Shown piece by piece: positions 40,687 through 51,992 of a stretch of DNA of 64,000 nt. Position numbers and translations under genes: made by a program. The DNA comes from Skeletonema tropicum. Lineage: Eukaryota; Bacillariophyta; Thalassiosirophyceae; Thalassiosirales; Thalassiosiraceae. The DNA is taken from positions 2,976,001-3,040,000 of the forward strand of contig CM074132.1 in the NCBI GenBank assembly GCA_037178625.1, read 5' to 3'. The notes beneath the pieces were generated by a model. That model made no database searches. It was given only the letters and a program-made list of their open reading frames with translations, and had not been told where the DNA came from. Within the stretch, counting starts at the first letter, position 1. Every line of letters begins with the position of its first letter.

Positions 40687-41460
40687 CTACACATCAAGCG
40701 TACTATTTCCTACAGGATCATTCACAGCAGAGGCAGCGTGGTGGACGCTGCCAGCAGTGTCAACCTTGGGAATCTTCGGAATGATACCCCCATGAATATC
40801 CGTCACATTTCCAATACGCTTCTTATTCTCCCTCTTGGCCTTCAACATACCATTCACAATCTCATGCTGACTGACCAAATCATCACATGAATGCCACCTG
40901 TAATGGCAAGAATGATCAGGAGAGCCTTGATAATCCACACAGAGAGGTACTTGGCACGTGGAACACATCCAACTAGTGTTTCGGTTAGCTTTCCCTCCAG
41001 AACATAAACGGCAGATCAAACGTCCTTCCTTGTTTCCAGCTCCATACGTTCCATCACTTTTCTCCGTTTTGGGGATGCGAATGGGCTTGTGGCAGTGCTT
41101 CTCACTGTTGTGAAAGCGAATCTTCATCAAGTCCACCTCCTTGGTAAACGCCTTGGTGAAATTACGCTTCAAAGGCCACGTCTTGGCTGCCTTTCTTGAT
41201 TCAATAATTTCTTCAATCTCCGCATCATCCGTTTCACCAGGGCGTGTCGTCCAAGTTTCCGTAGTAGCACCTCCCTCGCCCTTGTTAATGTACTTGAACT
41301 TGGTACGAATCTGTCCACTCTTGAGAGCCGCCAATTCTTCTTTCATCTCTGCATTCATTTTGGTCAAATTGTCAATGGAAGCTTGCATCGCCGCCATGAG
41401 CTGCATCTGCTCAGTTTGACGAGCGACGATTGACTTGAGGGTGCCTTCGATGTCACTCAT
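40687..41460 (-). CDS. PiggyBac-type zinc-ribbon protein, copy 2
   Basis: 257 residues, ATG at 41460, no intron. Residues 1-50 are a coiled coil (ARQTEQMQLMAAMQASIDNL). Then WPLKRNFTKAFTKEVDLMKI, KPIRIPKTEK, and the Cys module CRLCSGGKANRNTSWMCSTC, QVPLCVD, with later CHYRWH. It shares the family order coiled coil, WPxK...FTK block, RIPKTEK, zinc ribbon with the genes at 18165 and 42160. It lies head to head with copy 3, 699 bases away. Function unknown. Confidence 0.75.
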   Translation of the reverse strand: MSDIEGTLKSIVARQTEQMQLMAAMQASIDNLTKMNAEMKEELAALKSGQIRTKFKYINKGEGGATTETWTTRPGETDDAEIEEIIESRKAAKTWPLKRNFTKAFTKEVDLMKIRFHNSEKHCHKPIRIPKTEKSDGTYGAGNKEGRLICRLCSGGKANRNTSWMCSTCQVPLCVDYQGSPDHSCHYRWHSCDDLVSQHEIVNGMLKAKRENKKRIGNVTDIHGGIIPKIPKVDTAGSVHHAASAVNDPVGNSTLDV

Positions 41461-42159
41461 TTTGATGTTTTTGTCGGTCAGCTGATGATCGACCTGGCTG
41501 TGTAGAGGTTCGTAGAGACATGGTAAAACATGTGATATTCATGAGTACATGGGGCAAAAGAATTGCATCACCAGATAAGTGTGTTACAAGAGCAAGATAG
41601 TTGGGCTTCTCGACCCTAAGCCCCGTCGGTGACATCATATCATGTGCTCCAACGCATTCGGCCGGAATATGATGCACTACGACGAAACTGCCGCCGGCGG
41701 CTGGATGATACTGCCGTCGCCAAGCTTCATGTCTCTACGAGTTCTATTACGGCAACCGCGTGCCCATTGTCACTGCCACTGACATTTTTGATATGCACAT
41801 CAATCAATCGACTCACCAGTTTGGAGATTATTATGGTGCGTGAAATGCCCGGGGATAACAAACGGAAGAAAATGGGATTTTTGATTTTTAATACCCGGCG
41901 AATCACTTACGTTGCACTTTGGCTCGCCCAAGCGTGATAGACAGGGCATGCATTGATAAGGAACCCGAACCCGACATCATCAAGCTACTTGTCATTAATT
42001 CACGTCATAGTAATTCATTTCTGCTAACCCTGCTTATTATTCCTTTGTGGCTCGCCAAAGCGCACATTTTCGAAGACAAAATCATCACAACATCGACACC
42101 ATGAATGATGGCATGAGCCAATACATAGTCACAAATATACCTCTAAAGAACAAGTCAAA
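41461..42159. promoter_or_regulatory. Region between head-to-head zinc-ribbon genes
   Basis: No gene is supported; plus-strand frames at 41629-41937 and 41919-42104 lack domains. GGCTCGCCCAAGCG (41921) and GGCTCGCCAAAGCG (42049) form a short direct repeat. It probably holds both promoters. Confidence 0.4.
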
Positions 42160-43427
42160 ATGAATGATGCTCTGGATCCGCCTCTCCTGCCACCAATAGA
42201 AGCAGTCGAGCAAGAAGTCCAGGTTCCTCGCACTGTCATGGGCGCTCTTAAGAATCAAACAGAGCTCATCAAATCCCTCGAAAACTCCTTGTACATTGCT
42301 TTACGACCGCTTATGAATGGAAGGTTTGTATTACCAGCCTTACCCACACCACTTACCGAAGCTGACGATGCAGATGAAACAATCGATCCGGATGCTGCAT
42401 TAGAAATCATTCGGCAGCAAACTGAGGCTATCACATCATTACAGAAGAGTGTAGCCAAAATGAGACCAATGATTAGCAGTCTCGTCGCTTCCAATAACAC
42501 TACAATATCATCATCACCTACACGACAAGGAGGAGGTACATCAGTTGCAGGAAGGACATCACCATTACCAGCGGCAAATCATACTACTATCAAGTATCGA
42601 ACATCTATCCAGCGAGGTGGTAATAACAACATCATTCACAATCCACAACCCAAAGCCAACACGGTCCAACCCAAAAACTTTGCAGAGGCATGCAGTTCCT
42701 ACCTAACACGTGCACGAGAATCATCCAAGGGGGGGATTCAATCACTTGTTCTCCCCCTGCCTCCAACTGAAGAGGGTGTGACAACTACTGATGAAGAGAT
42801 TGGAGCCATTATTGAAGCTAGGAGGGATAAGGGACAGTGGCCTGTGAAGCGGAATACGTATAAGCAGTTTACGAATGATGAGGAGTTGGTGAAAGTGAGA
42901 TTTCATCGGTCACAAAAGTATCCTCATTTACCGTAAGTAATTGTAACTTTCCTTGTTGTCAGGCTGATGTAAAAATGAAGCCTCTAATCTTCGTTTATCC
43001 ATCTCTTGTCGTTTTCAGAACACGCATTCCCATCACAGAATCCAACAAGGAAGGTCGACTCAACTGCCGTCTCTGCTCCGAAAGTCAGGGGAATTCTCGC
43101 TCCACATCTTGGATGTGTTCCGTATGCGAAATTCCTCTCTGTATACAAATTATGGACGGGGATGAGACGAATAATGAAACGCATCATGTGAAATTCCATA
43201 CAGTGGAGGATTTGATTGCCGAGCATAGAGTTTGTAATGCTAAGTTGAGTGATGTGAGGGGAGCGAGGAAGGAGATGAAGCAGAAAATGCCACCAAAGTC
43301 GGACGGTGATAATGGTGCGGGTGATGGTGGATTTGATCCGTCGACGGTTGTAGTGGAGCCAACGCCTGTCGGTGACATGAAGTTAGATATTTGTGCTGGT
43401 GCTACTAATGAACTTGAACATGTGTGA
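42160..43427 (+). CDS. PiggyBac-type zinc-ribbon protein, copy 3
   Basis: Two exons, 42160-42932 and 43019-43427 (GTAAGT...TTTTCAG), about 393 residues. A long N-terminal region with coiled-coil segments and a Ser/Thr/Pro-rich linker precedes the family block: GAIIEARRDKGQWPVKRNTY, QFTNDEELVKVRFHRSQKY, then across the intron TRIPITESNKEG, CRLCSESQ, RSTSWMCSVCEIPLC and HHVKFHTVEDL. The intron falls inside the RIP motif, a different place from the intron of copy 1. The C-terminus is acidic and Gly-rich. Function unknown. Confidence 0.75.
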
Positions 43428-43616
43428 ACTTCAGAGACCAAGAGAATACAACATATGGAAGGGAATAGGGTTTTGATTGCTTGGCTTTCATTTTTTATTG
43501 TTTAATTTGTGCATTTCTTATCTAAATTAAGACGTTGTAGTCCGTGATCAAAAGTGTTTTGATACAGTGTGCTACATAGCATACATCGCTTTGGTCATAA
43601 GTATTCACATGTAACT

Positions 43617-46600
43617 CTACAAAAATTGGACGAGAGTCGTAGCCAGTGCCGCAGAAACGAGAGAGACGGTTGTTGTAGTATCTGAAAAGAAAGATGTCGC
43701 AGACGATGTGGTAGTGGGTTCACTAAGGCCCCACCAAGGACTCTCAGTAGCTCCACCATTGATTGTGAGCTTGATAGCGGAGGCACCAGGTGATGTTAAA
43801 TACAAAACCTCCGGGGTAGAGGAATCTGTCTTCAAGAGGATCGGTCCTTTTGATACGGCAGAAGAGGGCTCAATACTTCGTGAAGCAACAGTTAAAACGG
43901 GCAGGTAGTCTGGCATCTCTGATATCAACACAGGATTGTAATCACCAGTGCGCACTGTGAAGCGGTACGTGACACCCGTGACGAGATCAAGCTCGCCATC
44001 GTAAGTCGTATCGAAGTAATGGCTCGACGCGATCAAAGACCCCTTGTCGGCATCAAAGTCGATGAAAAATTCATTGTCACATGTAAACCCTTCCCATTGA
44101 ACATTTAAGCAACTCCCACCTGTGCACATAAAAGTCGTCATGGGAATAGAGAGAGAATAGTTAGAAGGAGTGGTACATTCACTTTCACTTGGCGAATGAC
44201 AAAAGTGAACTCACCTGCATCACAAGATGATCCATCATTTCTTGGTAAACACACGTGGCAGTAGTACCCTCCCAAAAGCAAAGCATCAAAGTTAAGATCT
44301 CCATCATATTCGCAATCTGTTCTGTTAGCAAGTAAGGCAGCTGCAGCATCCATTCCAGCCATTGACTGCACGTCTGGGTTGTCACTTGCGTATCCGTCCG
44401 TATGCACTTGCTCAAATAGCGTGCCGTTCGGAATAACTCCGTCAACTTTGCAGGTGTAATCACGAATCAATGAAAGAGAAACACCGTCACAATCTCTTTC
44501 TACTTCAGCTTTTGCAGCCTCGAGTGTTGCGTGGAATGAAGGGTTTGCGACAGACTGGTAGGTACATTGGCCATCCGTGAACCTCGCTGTATCTACCTTG
44601 ACAACTTGGTTTGTATCCATGTCAACAAAATAAATGTTTCCTGTTTCAGGTGATACTGCCAATCCACCAATTGATGTGTATCCAGACGAAGCAAGATCAA
44701 TACTCTGTAAAAGGGCACCAGTTTCAACTTCATAAGCAAGAATTCGGCCTCCCTGCTCGGCTACGAAAAGACGTGAGCCGTCGAGACTCAGTGCAAGACC
44801 GGTTGGTTTGTCGAGACCGCCTACAAATTCTTCGTCCTGATCAACACACTCATAAATCGAGTATTCAAACGACGGCAACCTGTTGGAAAAGATCGGATAC
44901 TCTTCTCTCGCTGTTCTGGAGTAACGCCCGGTATCAACATCGACTGCAACGATAGAACCTTTGCCTGGGTTTACAATAAACAACCTACGCTTGTCTGGAT
45001 GCACCACCATACCAGCATGCACGTTTTCATCACTATATAGCTTGACTTCAGTATAGCGCCTCACTCTGTGAAATTTGAAGGCAGGATATGAGGCACGGAA
45101 AAGGAAGACGAAAACAACACAAAAAGATCTTTCGAGTCAACTTACGATGCGATGCTGTGGTCCATACTGCCAGGACCATGAGGCTGTTGGAAATCAAACA
45201 TTACCAATTGGCCCCCGTCTCCACTATTGTCTCCAGTCGTGTCAAAAGCCCAGTACACAGCACCGTAGGCAGTCACAACTTCAGGATCGTGAGTGATACC
45301 AATACAAGCGGGAGACTCATGTAACATGTCGGCATGCAAAAAGAAACATTGATCACCTGAATCGCCACTGCAGTCTTCACCAAGACGATTCACGGTATTC
45401 TTCTTGCCCACCTTGATCGGAGAAGTAGTATCCGTGTCGTAAAGAGTAGGTCCCATGAAGTAGTTGGGTTCTTTCGATCCCAGATAATCGTTCAAATTGT
45501 CATTGCACACAGCAAAGTAGTTGACAGTGTCTTGATCAATATTCCTTCCGGAATCCTTTACAGTATTAAAGGACAAGGCAGTCACATTGTTCATGTAGTG
45601 GTAGTATCCACGATCCTTTCTAGAAAAAGTCTGTTGGGCTTCCGTACCCAATGAAGCAACAATCGTGACATCATGACTGTTACCATTTACAACCCAAAGC
45701 TCCTCTCCCTCGTCAGGACTAAAGACACGTCCCTCCGAACGCTTGCCCAAGTGAATGCCTGGAGTAGGATGGAATGCCAGATCTCTAGGAGAATCCAACC
45801 CAGATGATACAATTACCTTCGCTTCATACGTCAGTCCAAATTCGGGTACGCATTGCTCTGGACATTCTGACAAAGTGAGTGGGCATGGTCGCGTCTCCAC
45901 CGGCAATTCTGCATTCAAGGCATATCGGAACTGAATCCCTCCATCACCACATGTTTTTGAGCATTCTGACCAGTCTGACCAAGTTGTGGATTGACATGCC
46001 GTAGAAGAAGGTTGGTTAAAGATGTTGCTAATTGTTGAAGGTGTTGTTGTTGTTGTTGTTGTTGTATCTACCACGACATCTGGGACCATAGATGCAGCTG
46101 TACTGGTGGTAGTGGTAGTGGTGGTTGTAGTAGTTTCCTCTTCTTCTTTTGCCAAAGCATCAATTTGCTTATCATAAATGGCATAAATCTCCTTTGTAAG
46201 AGTTGCATCCAACCCCAATGCTACATCATCAGTACAATCATAATAACTGACATATCCGCAACAGGGACCAACACTCTTGTACGTTACCACCAAATTCTCA
46301 TCAAGAATGATGTAGGAAGGATGCGGGTATGGTGAAGTAAAGAAAAAATCTCGTAGGTCGTACTGTTGGTCACTCACGGTAAGCGGTTGTGTCGTCGGTT
46401 TTACTCCATTATTCAACCCCAAAGTAAGCGCATCACTCTGATAAATACCAGCCCATGTCGCACAGTTCCCTCCACCCTTGAGTGAAGTCACGAAATTAAC
46501 TTTCCCATTCGTCTCATCATGAATGCGCTGGGCAATCCCAGCAAACACCCCACTCTCTCTTCTGCCCGCCTCACATCCCGTGTAATAATTTGCAATTACC

Positions 46601-46833
46601 GTGACATGCCCCGGTTGCTGGAACTGTGAGAAGGACAATTTGGCATTCGACAAGGCAGCCGGATGGCAAATGTCGTGTAGACGAGTGGCGGCGGAGTTTT
46701 CGACTGGTGAGCCGGGACACAAATGCGATGAATCGTTTTCATATCCGATGGGCGGGCAACTGGCAGAGCAGCCGACATTGTTTTGGGCGGATGTGAGTGT
46801 TGGCAGGAGCCAGAGGAGGAGGAATTGCTTCAT
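43617..46833 (-). CDS. Secreted, probably GPI-anchored thioredoxin-like/TSP1/NHL protein
   Basis: Three exons join in phase: 46833-45146, 45065-44215 and 44119-43617, with introns of 80 and 95 bases, giving about 1013 residues. A signal peptide (KQFLLLWLLPTLTSAQ) leads into a thioredoxin-like region (VTVIANYYTGCEAGRRESGV, then NYLVVTYKS-like strand and GPCCGY). A Thr-rich linker with two poly-Thr runs follows, then one thrombospondin type 1 repeat (TWSDWSECSKTCGDGG, ending CPEQC). The second half has NHL/beta-propeller strands (PRDLAFHPTP, KPTGLALSLDGSRLFVAEQG, SIGGLAVSPETGNIYFVD). The C-terminus ends in a Ser/Thr-rich spacer and hydrophobic tail (TTTVSLVSAALATTLVQFL), fitting a GPI signal. 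A cell-surface adhesion or wall role is inferred. Confidence 0.8.
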
Positions 46834-47246
46834 TTTGTTGTTTCGTAGGATAAGTAGTTATGATCATGTAGCATCGTGATTGCTTGCCATTTTTTCATCT
46901 ACCAGCAATGCGATGCAATGGAGTCAGAAAGCAAAGAAGGTTGATCTTGGCAAATCAGGCACGCAGGGTGACTCATGAGCAACCGGTACCCGAGACCGTT
47001 TGATTGGAAGAAAGTGAGTGGTGTGAGCAACTCACTTTTTCTCAAGACGGAAGGAAGAGTTTTCTTTGAGATTCAAGAATATTTTACTGTGACTTCCTTG
47101 AGGAAGAGTCATGAGTGAATGTGATCATTTCATACCATACACTTATACTTATTTCTCTAGAGTAATCTCGACAGAATCAAAGAAATTGTACACTCATCAC
47201 CACAACCACAGTGCCTATTCATTCTCAATTAAGTTCTTGTCTTCGA
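46834..47246. other. Upstream region of the secreted TSP1/NHL gene
   Basis: 413 bases with no gene evident; likely promoter. Confidence 0.35.
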
Positions 47247-47819
47247 TTAGGGGGCCCTCTGACCTGTCTGAACAGCAATGAGCTGCTGGAGCGTAGCTGT
47301 ATCTTCAGCATCACGCAAAACAAGCCATTGTTGAATAGCTGCGATATAACTCGATTTGCATGGCTCGGAGTAGAATTGCGCAGCTTCATCAATAAGGTTA
47401 ACTGCCACAATGCAATCTTCGCCCCCATTATCAGCACATTTCTTGTTACCTTCATTCAATACAACCGAAAACTCTTTCCACCCTAAGAAATCAGCGTATC
47501 CCTCCTGGTCCATGACACACATCCCAACAATACTTACAAATCCCAACAATGCGTTGAAAATGTTGACGTAATTACTCCACTCAATGATATTACCGCCTTG
47601 ATCAGGAAAAAGGTTCACATCACTATCAATCGGAGTGAACGCTTGTTCAGTTTCATCGAGGACAAGGGGGCAGGTTGAAAGAAGAATGAACAAGTCATCA
47701 ACTGAGTATTCACCGACCTCCCCATGTTCTACGATGTCTCCAGAGGATTCATCGTAAACGTAATGCGATGCGGTGTAGTTGCCGTAAAGGGCGCCTTCGC
47801 CCCAATATCCACGACCTCT
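47247..47819 (-). pseudogene. 5'-truncated coding fragment, family unknown
   Basis: Good coding sequence runs from 47819 to the stop at 47247, about 190 codons: GYWGEGALYGNYTASHYVYD, EWSNYVNIFNALLGFVSIVG, MDQEGYADFLGWKEFSVVLN and a Cys-containing end (KKCADNGGEDC). No ATG begins it; the frame opens after a TAG that could be the AG of a splice acceptor (AAAGTAG). I find no matching 5' exon in the next kilobase, so this is either a gene missing its start or the last exon of an unseen one. The spaced Cys residues and acidic composition suggest a secreted protein. Confidence 0.45.
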
Positions 47820-48295
47820 CTACTTTGAGGTGATCAACCGACAGATTTTAATTTCAGATTCCAGCGGAGTCACGTCGTTATGTCGGGTCTAAATTGTATA
47901 AAGGAATCAATATATAACAGAAATGATTTCCTCCACCTCTTCTTCATCAATTTGTAGCGGTTAAAAATATACGTATGTAGGAATAAGTATGCAAAGAGAA
48001 TCCACAAAGTGTTACAATACAAGGGTTCCCGTGATACAAGACTCCTCCTCTCTCTAGAGAGGAATCAGTAAATGGTGGCTTTCAAATAAAGATTCTCGAG
48101 GCAGTTCCACGACCGCCAAGAAATTTCAATTGCAATCACTATTGTGCGTGCGGCGGCGGGAACAAGCTTCTTACTCCTAACGCTGTGAGTCACGAATATA
48201 CGGGACTAGAGCCGCTCCGAGGACACGTATGTATATGTAACTCTGCCTTCAAGAAGCTTAGGACTATCCCTGAGCCAAGGCTACAGAAATTTTTA

Positions 48296-48386
48296 ACGTA
48301 GGAATTCTATATGTCAAATTTGAGCCATTGAAATGCGGCACAGCTGCCACATTTGATTTTTTGTTTGAGCGTACCAATTCCTACGT
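48296..48386. repeat. 91-bp element with perfect 11-bp inverted ends
   Basis: ACGTAGGAATT at 48296-48306 and AATTCCTACGT at 48376-48386. A hairpin lies inside (48331-48354). The end motif recurs singly near 62682 and 34443. Confidence 0.6.
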
Positions 48387-48512
48387 GAGTACTCGCTTGA
48401 CTCGCGCGGCCAGCTGAGGCGCATTTTGGCGTTCGTTTTAGATTCCGAGGTGGACCGGCGGTAGGAATTATTTTAGCGATTCATGTACCAGAAAATTTCT
48501 GTAGCTCTACAC

Positions 48513-48536
48513 AAATGTGGCATCGCTGCCACATTT
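48513..48536. repeat. Perfect 10-bp stem hairpin
   Basis: AAATGTGGCA, a 4-base loop, TGCCACATTT. The hairpin at 48331-48354 has the same right arm and one mismatch in the left. Confidence 0.6.
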
Positions 48537-48922
48537 GACCGGGATCTTGTCTTCTGTGCCACACGAAGTGGGATCAGGGTATTGTATTGTACTTATCTCC
48601 TCGACTCGATCAAGTTTTTTTTTTATGTACGTAGGAATCGTCCAAGAAGCGGTACCAAAGTGGCGCCAACGATCATTGAGCACAACATCACCACCATGGG
48701 ATTTCCGCACGAGTAGCGTACTTTACTAAGCATGGTGAATGGTGATGTTATAGATATAATGCTCGGGATGTTTACATAGATATATATGAATTTATGAAGT
48801 TCCTACATTGGAATCAGTGAATACTCGAGGCAGTTCATGTGTGCAGTTTCCTCACAATTTTCATCGAAACTATATACTTACGAGAAGTACTTACATCAAC
48901 ACATTTAAGCATCTATTACTAC

Positions 48923-51900
48923 CTAATAGGAATCTTCATCACTACTGCTCTCCATAACACGTTTGCGAGCACTGGTGGGAGTTTTGGCTTTTGGTTTTCC
49001 TTCACTTATTTGTACATCAGAATCAAATACATCATCATCTTCGGAACCGTTCGTGCTGGATTGGGATTTGTGCTTTACTTTGGCCTGAAAGCTCTTTGAT
49101 TTGGTCCATTCATCCTCCTCGCTTTCCTCCATTGGCTGAGGGTCGAGTATCTCTAATTCGTCATCATCCGATGAAGAGGATTCTCCTCCTTCTGCTTCTG
49201 ACTCGTTGCGGAGAGCTGCGTTGCGTCTGTTCTTCTTCTGTAGATTTTCGATGATTTCTTCTTCGGGAGACTTAAAGTCGGAACCACCATTTAAGTTGGA
49301 TGGAGGCGTGAAGTATGGATTGATAGGAACGTCAGCAGCAATTTCTTCGTCGTCATCAGCCAAAAAATCATCCATATCCTGCCCGTGTTTCATGTAAGGT
49401 GCGGATACTTGATTCCAAATCTTTCGAGCACGATTCGGAAAGCTAAGGCTAAAGTCAGAGCTGTAGTCTGGTTCGCTTTTGTCGATTTGACTTAAAAGAA
49501 GAAGGAAGGATTGATTTTCTCCCGAGTTCCAGTACCTCATCATGTCGCCTTGAACTGTGTTCCTTCTCAAATTCTTCTGAAGCCAGCGTTGTAACAGACC
49601 ATCTCCAGCTCTCACTTGAAAGCGCTTGAATAAATCATTCCCTTCGATATCGGATAGATTTACACCATGCACTACCTTTAGATGCTTCTTCAATCCAGAA
49701 AGCAAACGAAAGCAGAACGTGGCTGCAACTTCGAAAGCTTCACCATCCAGGTTTCCAAGTATTGTCAGAGGATCGTCCACAAAAGCAAATCTATCCACTT
49801 TTAAATCATCTGCCTGTTCATCTCCACTCTCATCATCTTCAATCATCTCTTCATCATTCTGGCATCCAAGTCTACGATCTGCCTCGATGTAACACAATGG
49901 ACAGCAATATATATCGGAACTTCCCATCAACGTAGTAATGAATCTATTGAAACGATCTTGAAAGTTTACGCCATTGCCTTCTTCATCGTCCCCCACAAAA
50001 TTACCATCCTCATCGAATTCATCAAGCTCATCTAAATTGCTGACACCGAGTCTTCCACCCTTGATCTTCTTGTATACTGCACTCTTTTCAATCACAAGAG
50101 CCGATCTACCAAATCTTGATGCAATTTGGTCAATCAAGTCATCCTCCATTGGTGCTCTAAAGTGAGGAGGTTGAAGAAATTTCAATGGTTCCGAAGACGT
50201 ATTCGTGTTGTAAGAATCATCACCACCCCCCTTGGCGGAAATAGCAATACGGTAGAGTGTGTCGAGAGTGAAACAGTGACGTGATTTTCCATCTGGTGCG
50301 ACGTAACAGACGTGGGGTTTGTTCTTGGGCAGATTCATCATGGTAATGTCGTCAATGAGTGAGGAACAATTGATGCAGGTTGTGCGCAATCCACTGTGAG
50401 GGGTTGGCAGTGCATCATCTTGCTTGTCACTATTGTCACTATCGCTACTGTCCATGTACAGTCGTCTCTTTCTCGTTTTTGACGTTTCTTTGCGTTTGTT
50501 CGAAGAAGAAGAAGGCTTGAATTCCTCGTCGTCATCATCATCTTCTTCTTCGTCGTCGTCGTCACTACTGCTACCATCCTCACGAATATCCAACGGTGTA
50601 CGACCCCCCAACCTTCCTGCCCTCGCCCTCTTCCGTATCGCTGGAGTTCCATAACTCCCCGGGGCTTTGGTAGCCGGCGAAGTCAAAATTGATGGAGCAG
50701 TTTCTTCATCATCAGTAGCTTCATCCGCAGTGCCAATGTCATCCTCATCTATCTCGGTATAGTTGGGCTTAACTTTGCCCCGTCGTCCTCGAGTTTGTTG
50801 TTTCCGTGTACTGCGCCGTTTTTTAGATGTGATATTGTCATCACTTTCTATTTCAAAGTCATCATCATCATCATCATCATCATTTGACTCGTCTTGGTCA
50901 CTACTACCACTATTATTTTCATCATAATCTTCATCAGTGGATTCATCACCCAATTTACGTTTTCGTTTTTTTTGCAGATCCCTTGACAGCAGCTGTGCTC
51001 TGCTGTAACCGCCGCCTATCATCTGCATCGTCTTTCCTACTACCATTATTATTCACCCCTAAATCATCATCATCATCATCATTGGAACCATCTCCATTCT
51101 CAGAGGAACTATTTTCCAACAACTCCTTATCATCCTCTTCCAACACACCACCAAGAGCCTCACGTTCGGATTTCATGTCCTGTTTCACTACTTGAGACAT
51201 GCGTTGTTTGGTTTGTTGGGAGCAGGATCGACGGGGACGACGTGTCCCACTTGGTGTTGTTTCGTATTGAATTTCTTCTTCAGATGATGATGATGATTCT
51301 TTGTAGGTTTGTCGTGTACTTCTTCTTCTTGTAGATCTAGGTGTTTGAGTACGCGTTGCAGGTGGTGATGATTTCTTTGCTTTGGCTGCTTTGGTGTTCT
51401 TTTTAGTAGTAGTGGCACCACGTCGTTTGCTAGAGGAAGAAGATGGAGGAGGTGCACCAAAATCAGAATCAGAATCGGATTGACTTTCGCTACTAGATTC
51501 GGATAGTTGTTTTTCATCTTCGTCCCATTGTTCTTCTTCTTCACTACCGCTATCTTTCATTTGTTTCTTGCTCTGGATACTGCTGGTTTTTGCTTTGTTA
51601 TTTTTTGTAGTAGATTGTTTGGATTGATTACTTTTTCTCTGAATCTTTTTTGGTGGCGGTGAATCTGGAGAAGATGAATCCTCCTCCTCTTGGTCGTCAT
51701 TTTTGTAATTAGTGTTAGTCTGATCAACAGCAACCTCGTCGTCACCATCATCATCGTCGTCACTATCGTCGTCACTGGAAGAGTCTTTATAAGAACCAAA
51801 TCCTATCGTAGCCCTCGGTTTGGAAGGGCGACGGGCAAGTTGCCTCCTCCGACCAGAGGAATTGGCAGCTGCGGCTCTCTTCTTTTTCTTGGCAGCGCCG

Positions 51901-51992
51901 TTATTGTCGTCATCATCACTGCCGTTCCAATCGTCGTCGCTACGGTCGTGGCTGGAGCTTGCGACGGAGGAGGATTCTTCTTCACTGCTCAT
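48923..51992 (-). CDS. Large acidic, Ser-rich nuclear protein, frame shifted at an A8 run
   Basis: Two long frames overlap: 51992-50955 (345 codons) and 51046-48923 (707 codons). They meet at a run of eight A (plus-strand T at 50966-50973). Reading seven would join them into one protein of 1022 residues (KGSAKK then RKRKLGDESTDEDY). The N-terminal half is alternating acidic Ser/Asp and basic patches (KKKKRAAAA, KRRGATTTKKNTKAAKAKK). The C-terminal half is folded: CINCSSLIDD, DTLYRIAISAKGG, CPLCYIEADRRL, LSGLKKHLKVVHG and GLLQRWLQKNLRRNTVQGDM. Cys pairs and the HLKVVH segment may form a zinc finger. Such make-up suggests a chromatin or nucleolar protein. The split may be a sequencing error, a real frameshift, or two ORFs. 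Confidence 0.65.

Larger units (their letters stand above)
47820..48922. other. Gene-poor stretch with small palindromic elements
   Basis: No gene is supported. It contains the 91-base inverted-repeat element at 48296-48386 and two related hairpins at 48331-48354 and 48513-48536. Confidence 0.5.

Noticed and set aside
41629..42104. Two short plus-strand ORFs between the zinc-ribbon genes
   Set aside because: No domains, overlapping frames, and weak or non-ATG starts in a promoter region.
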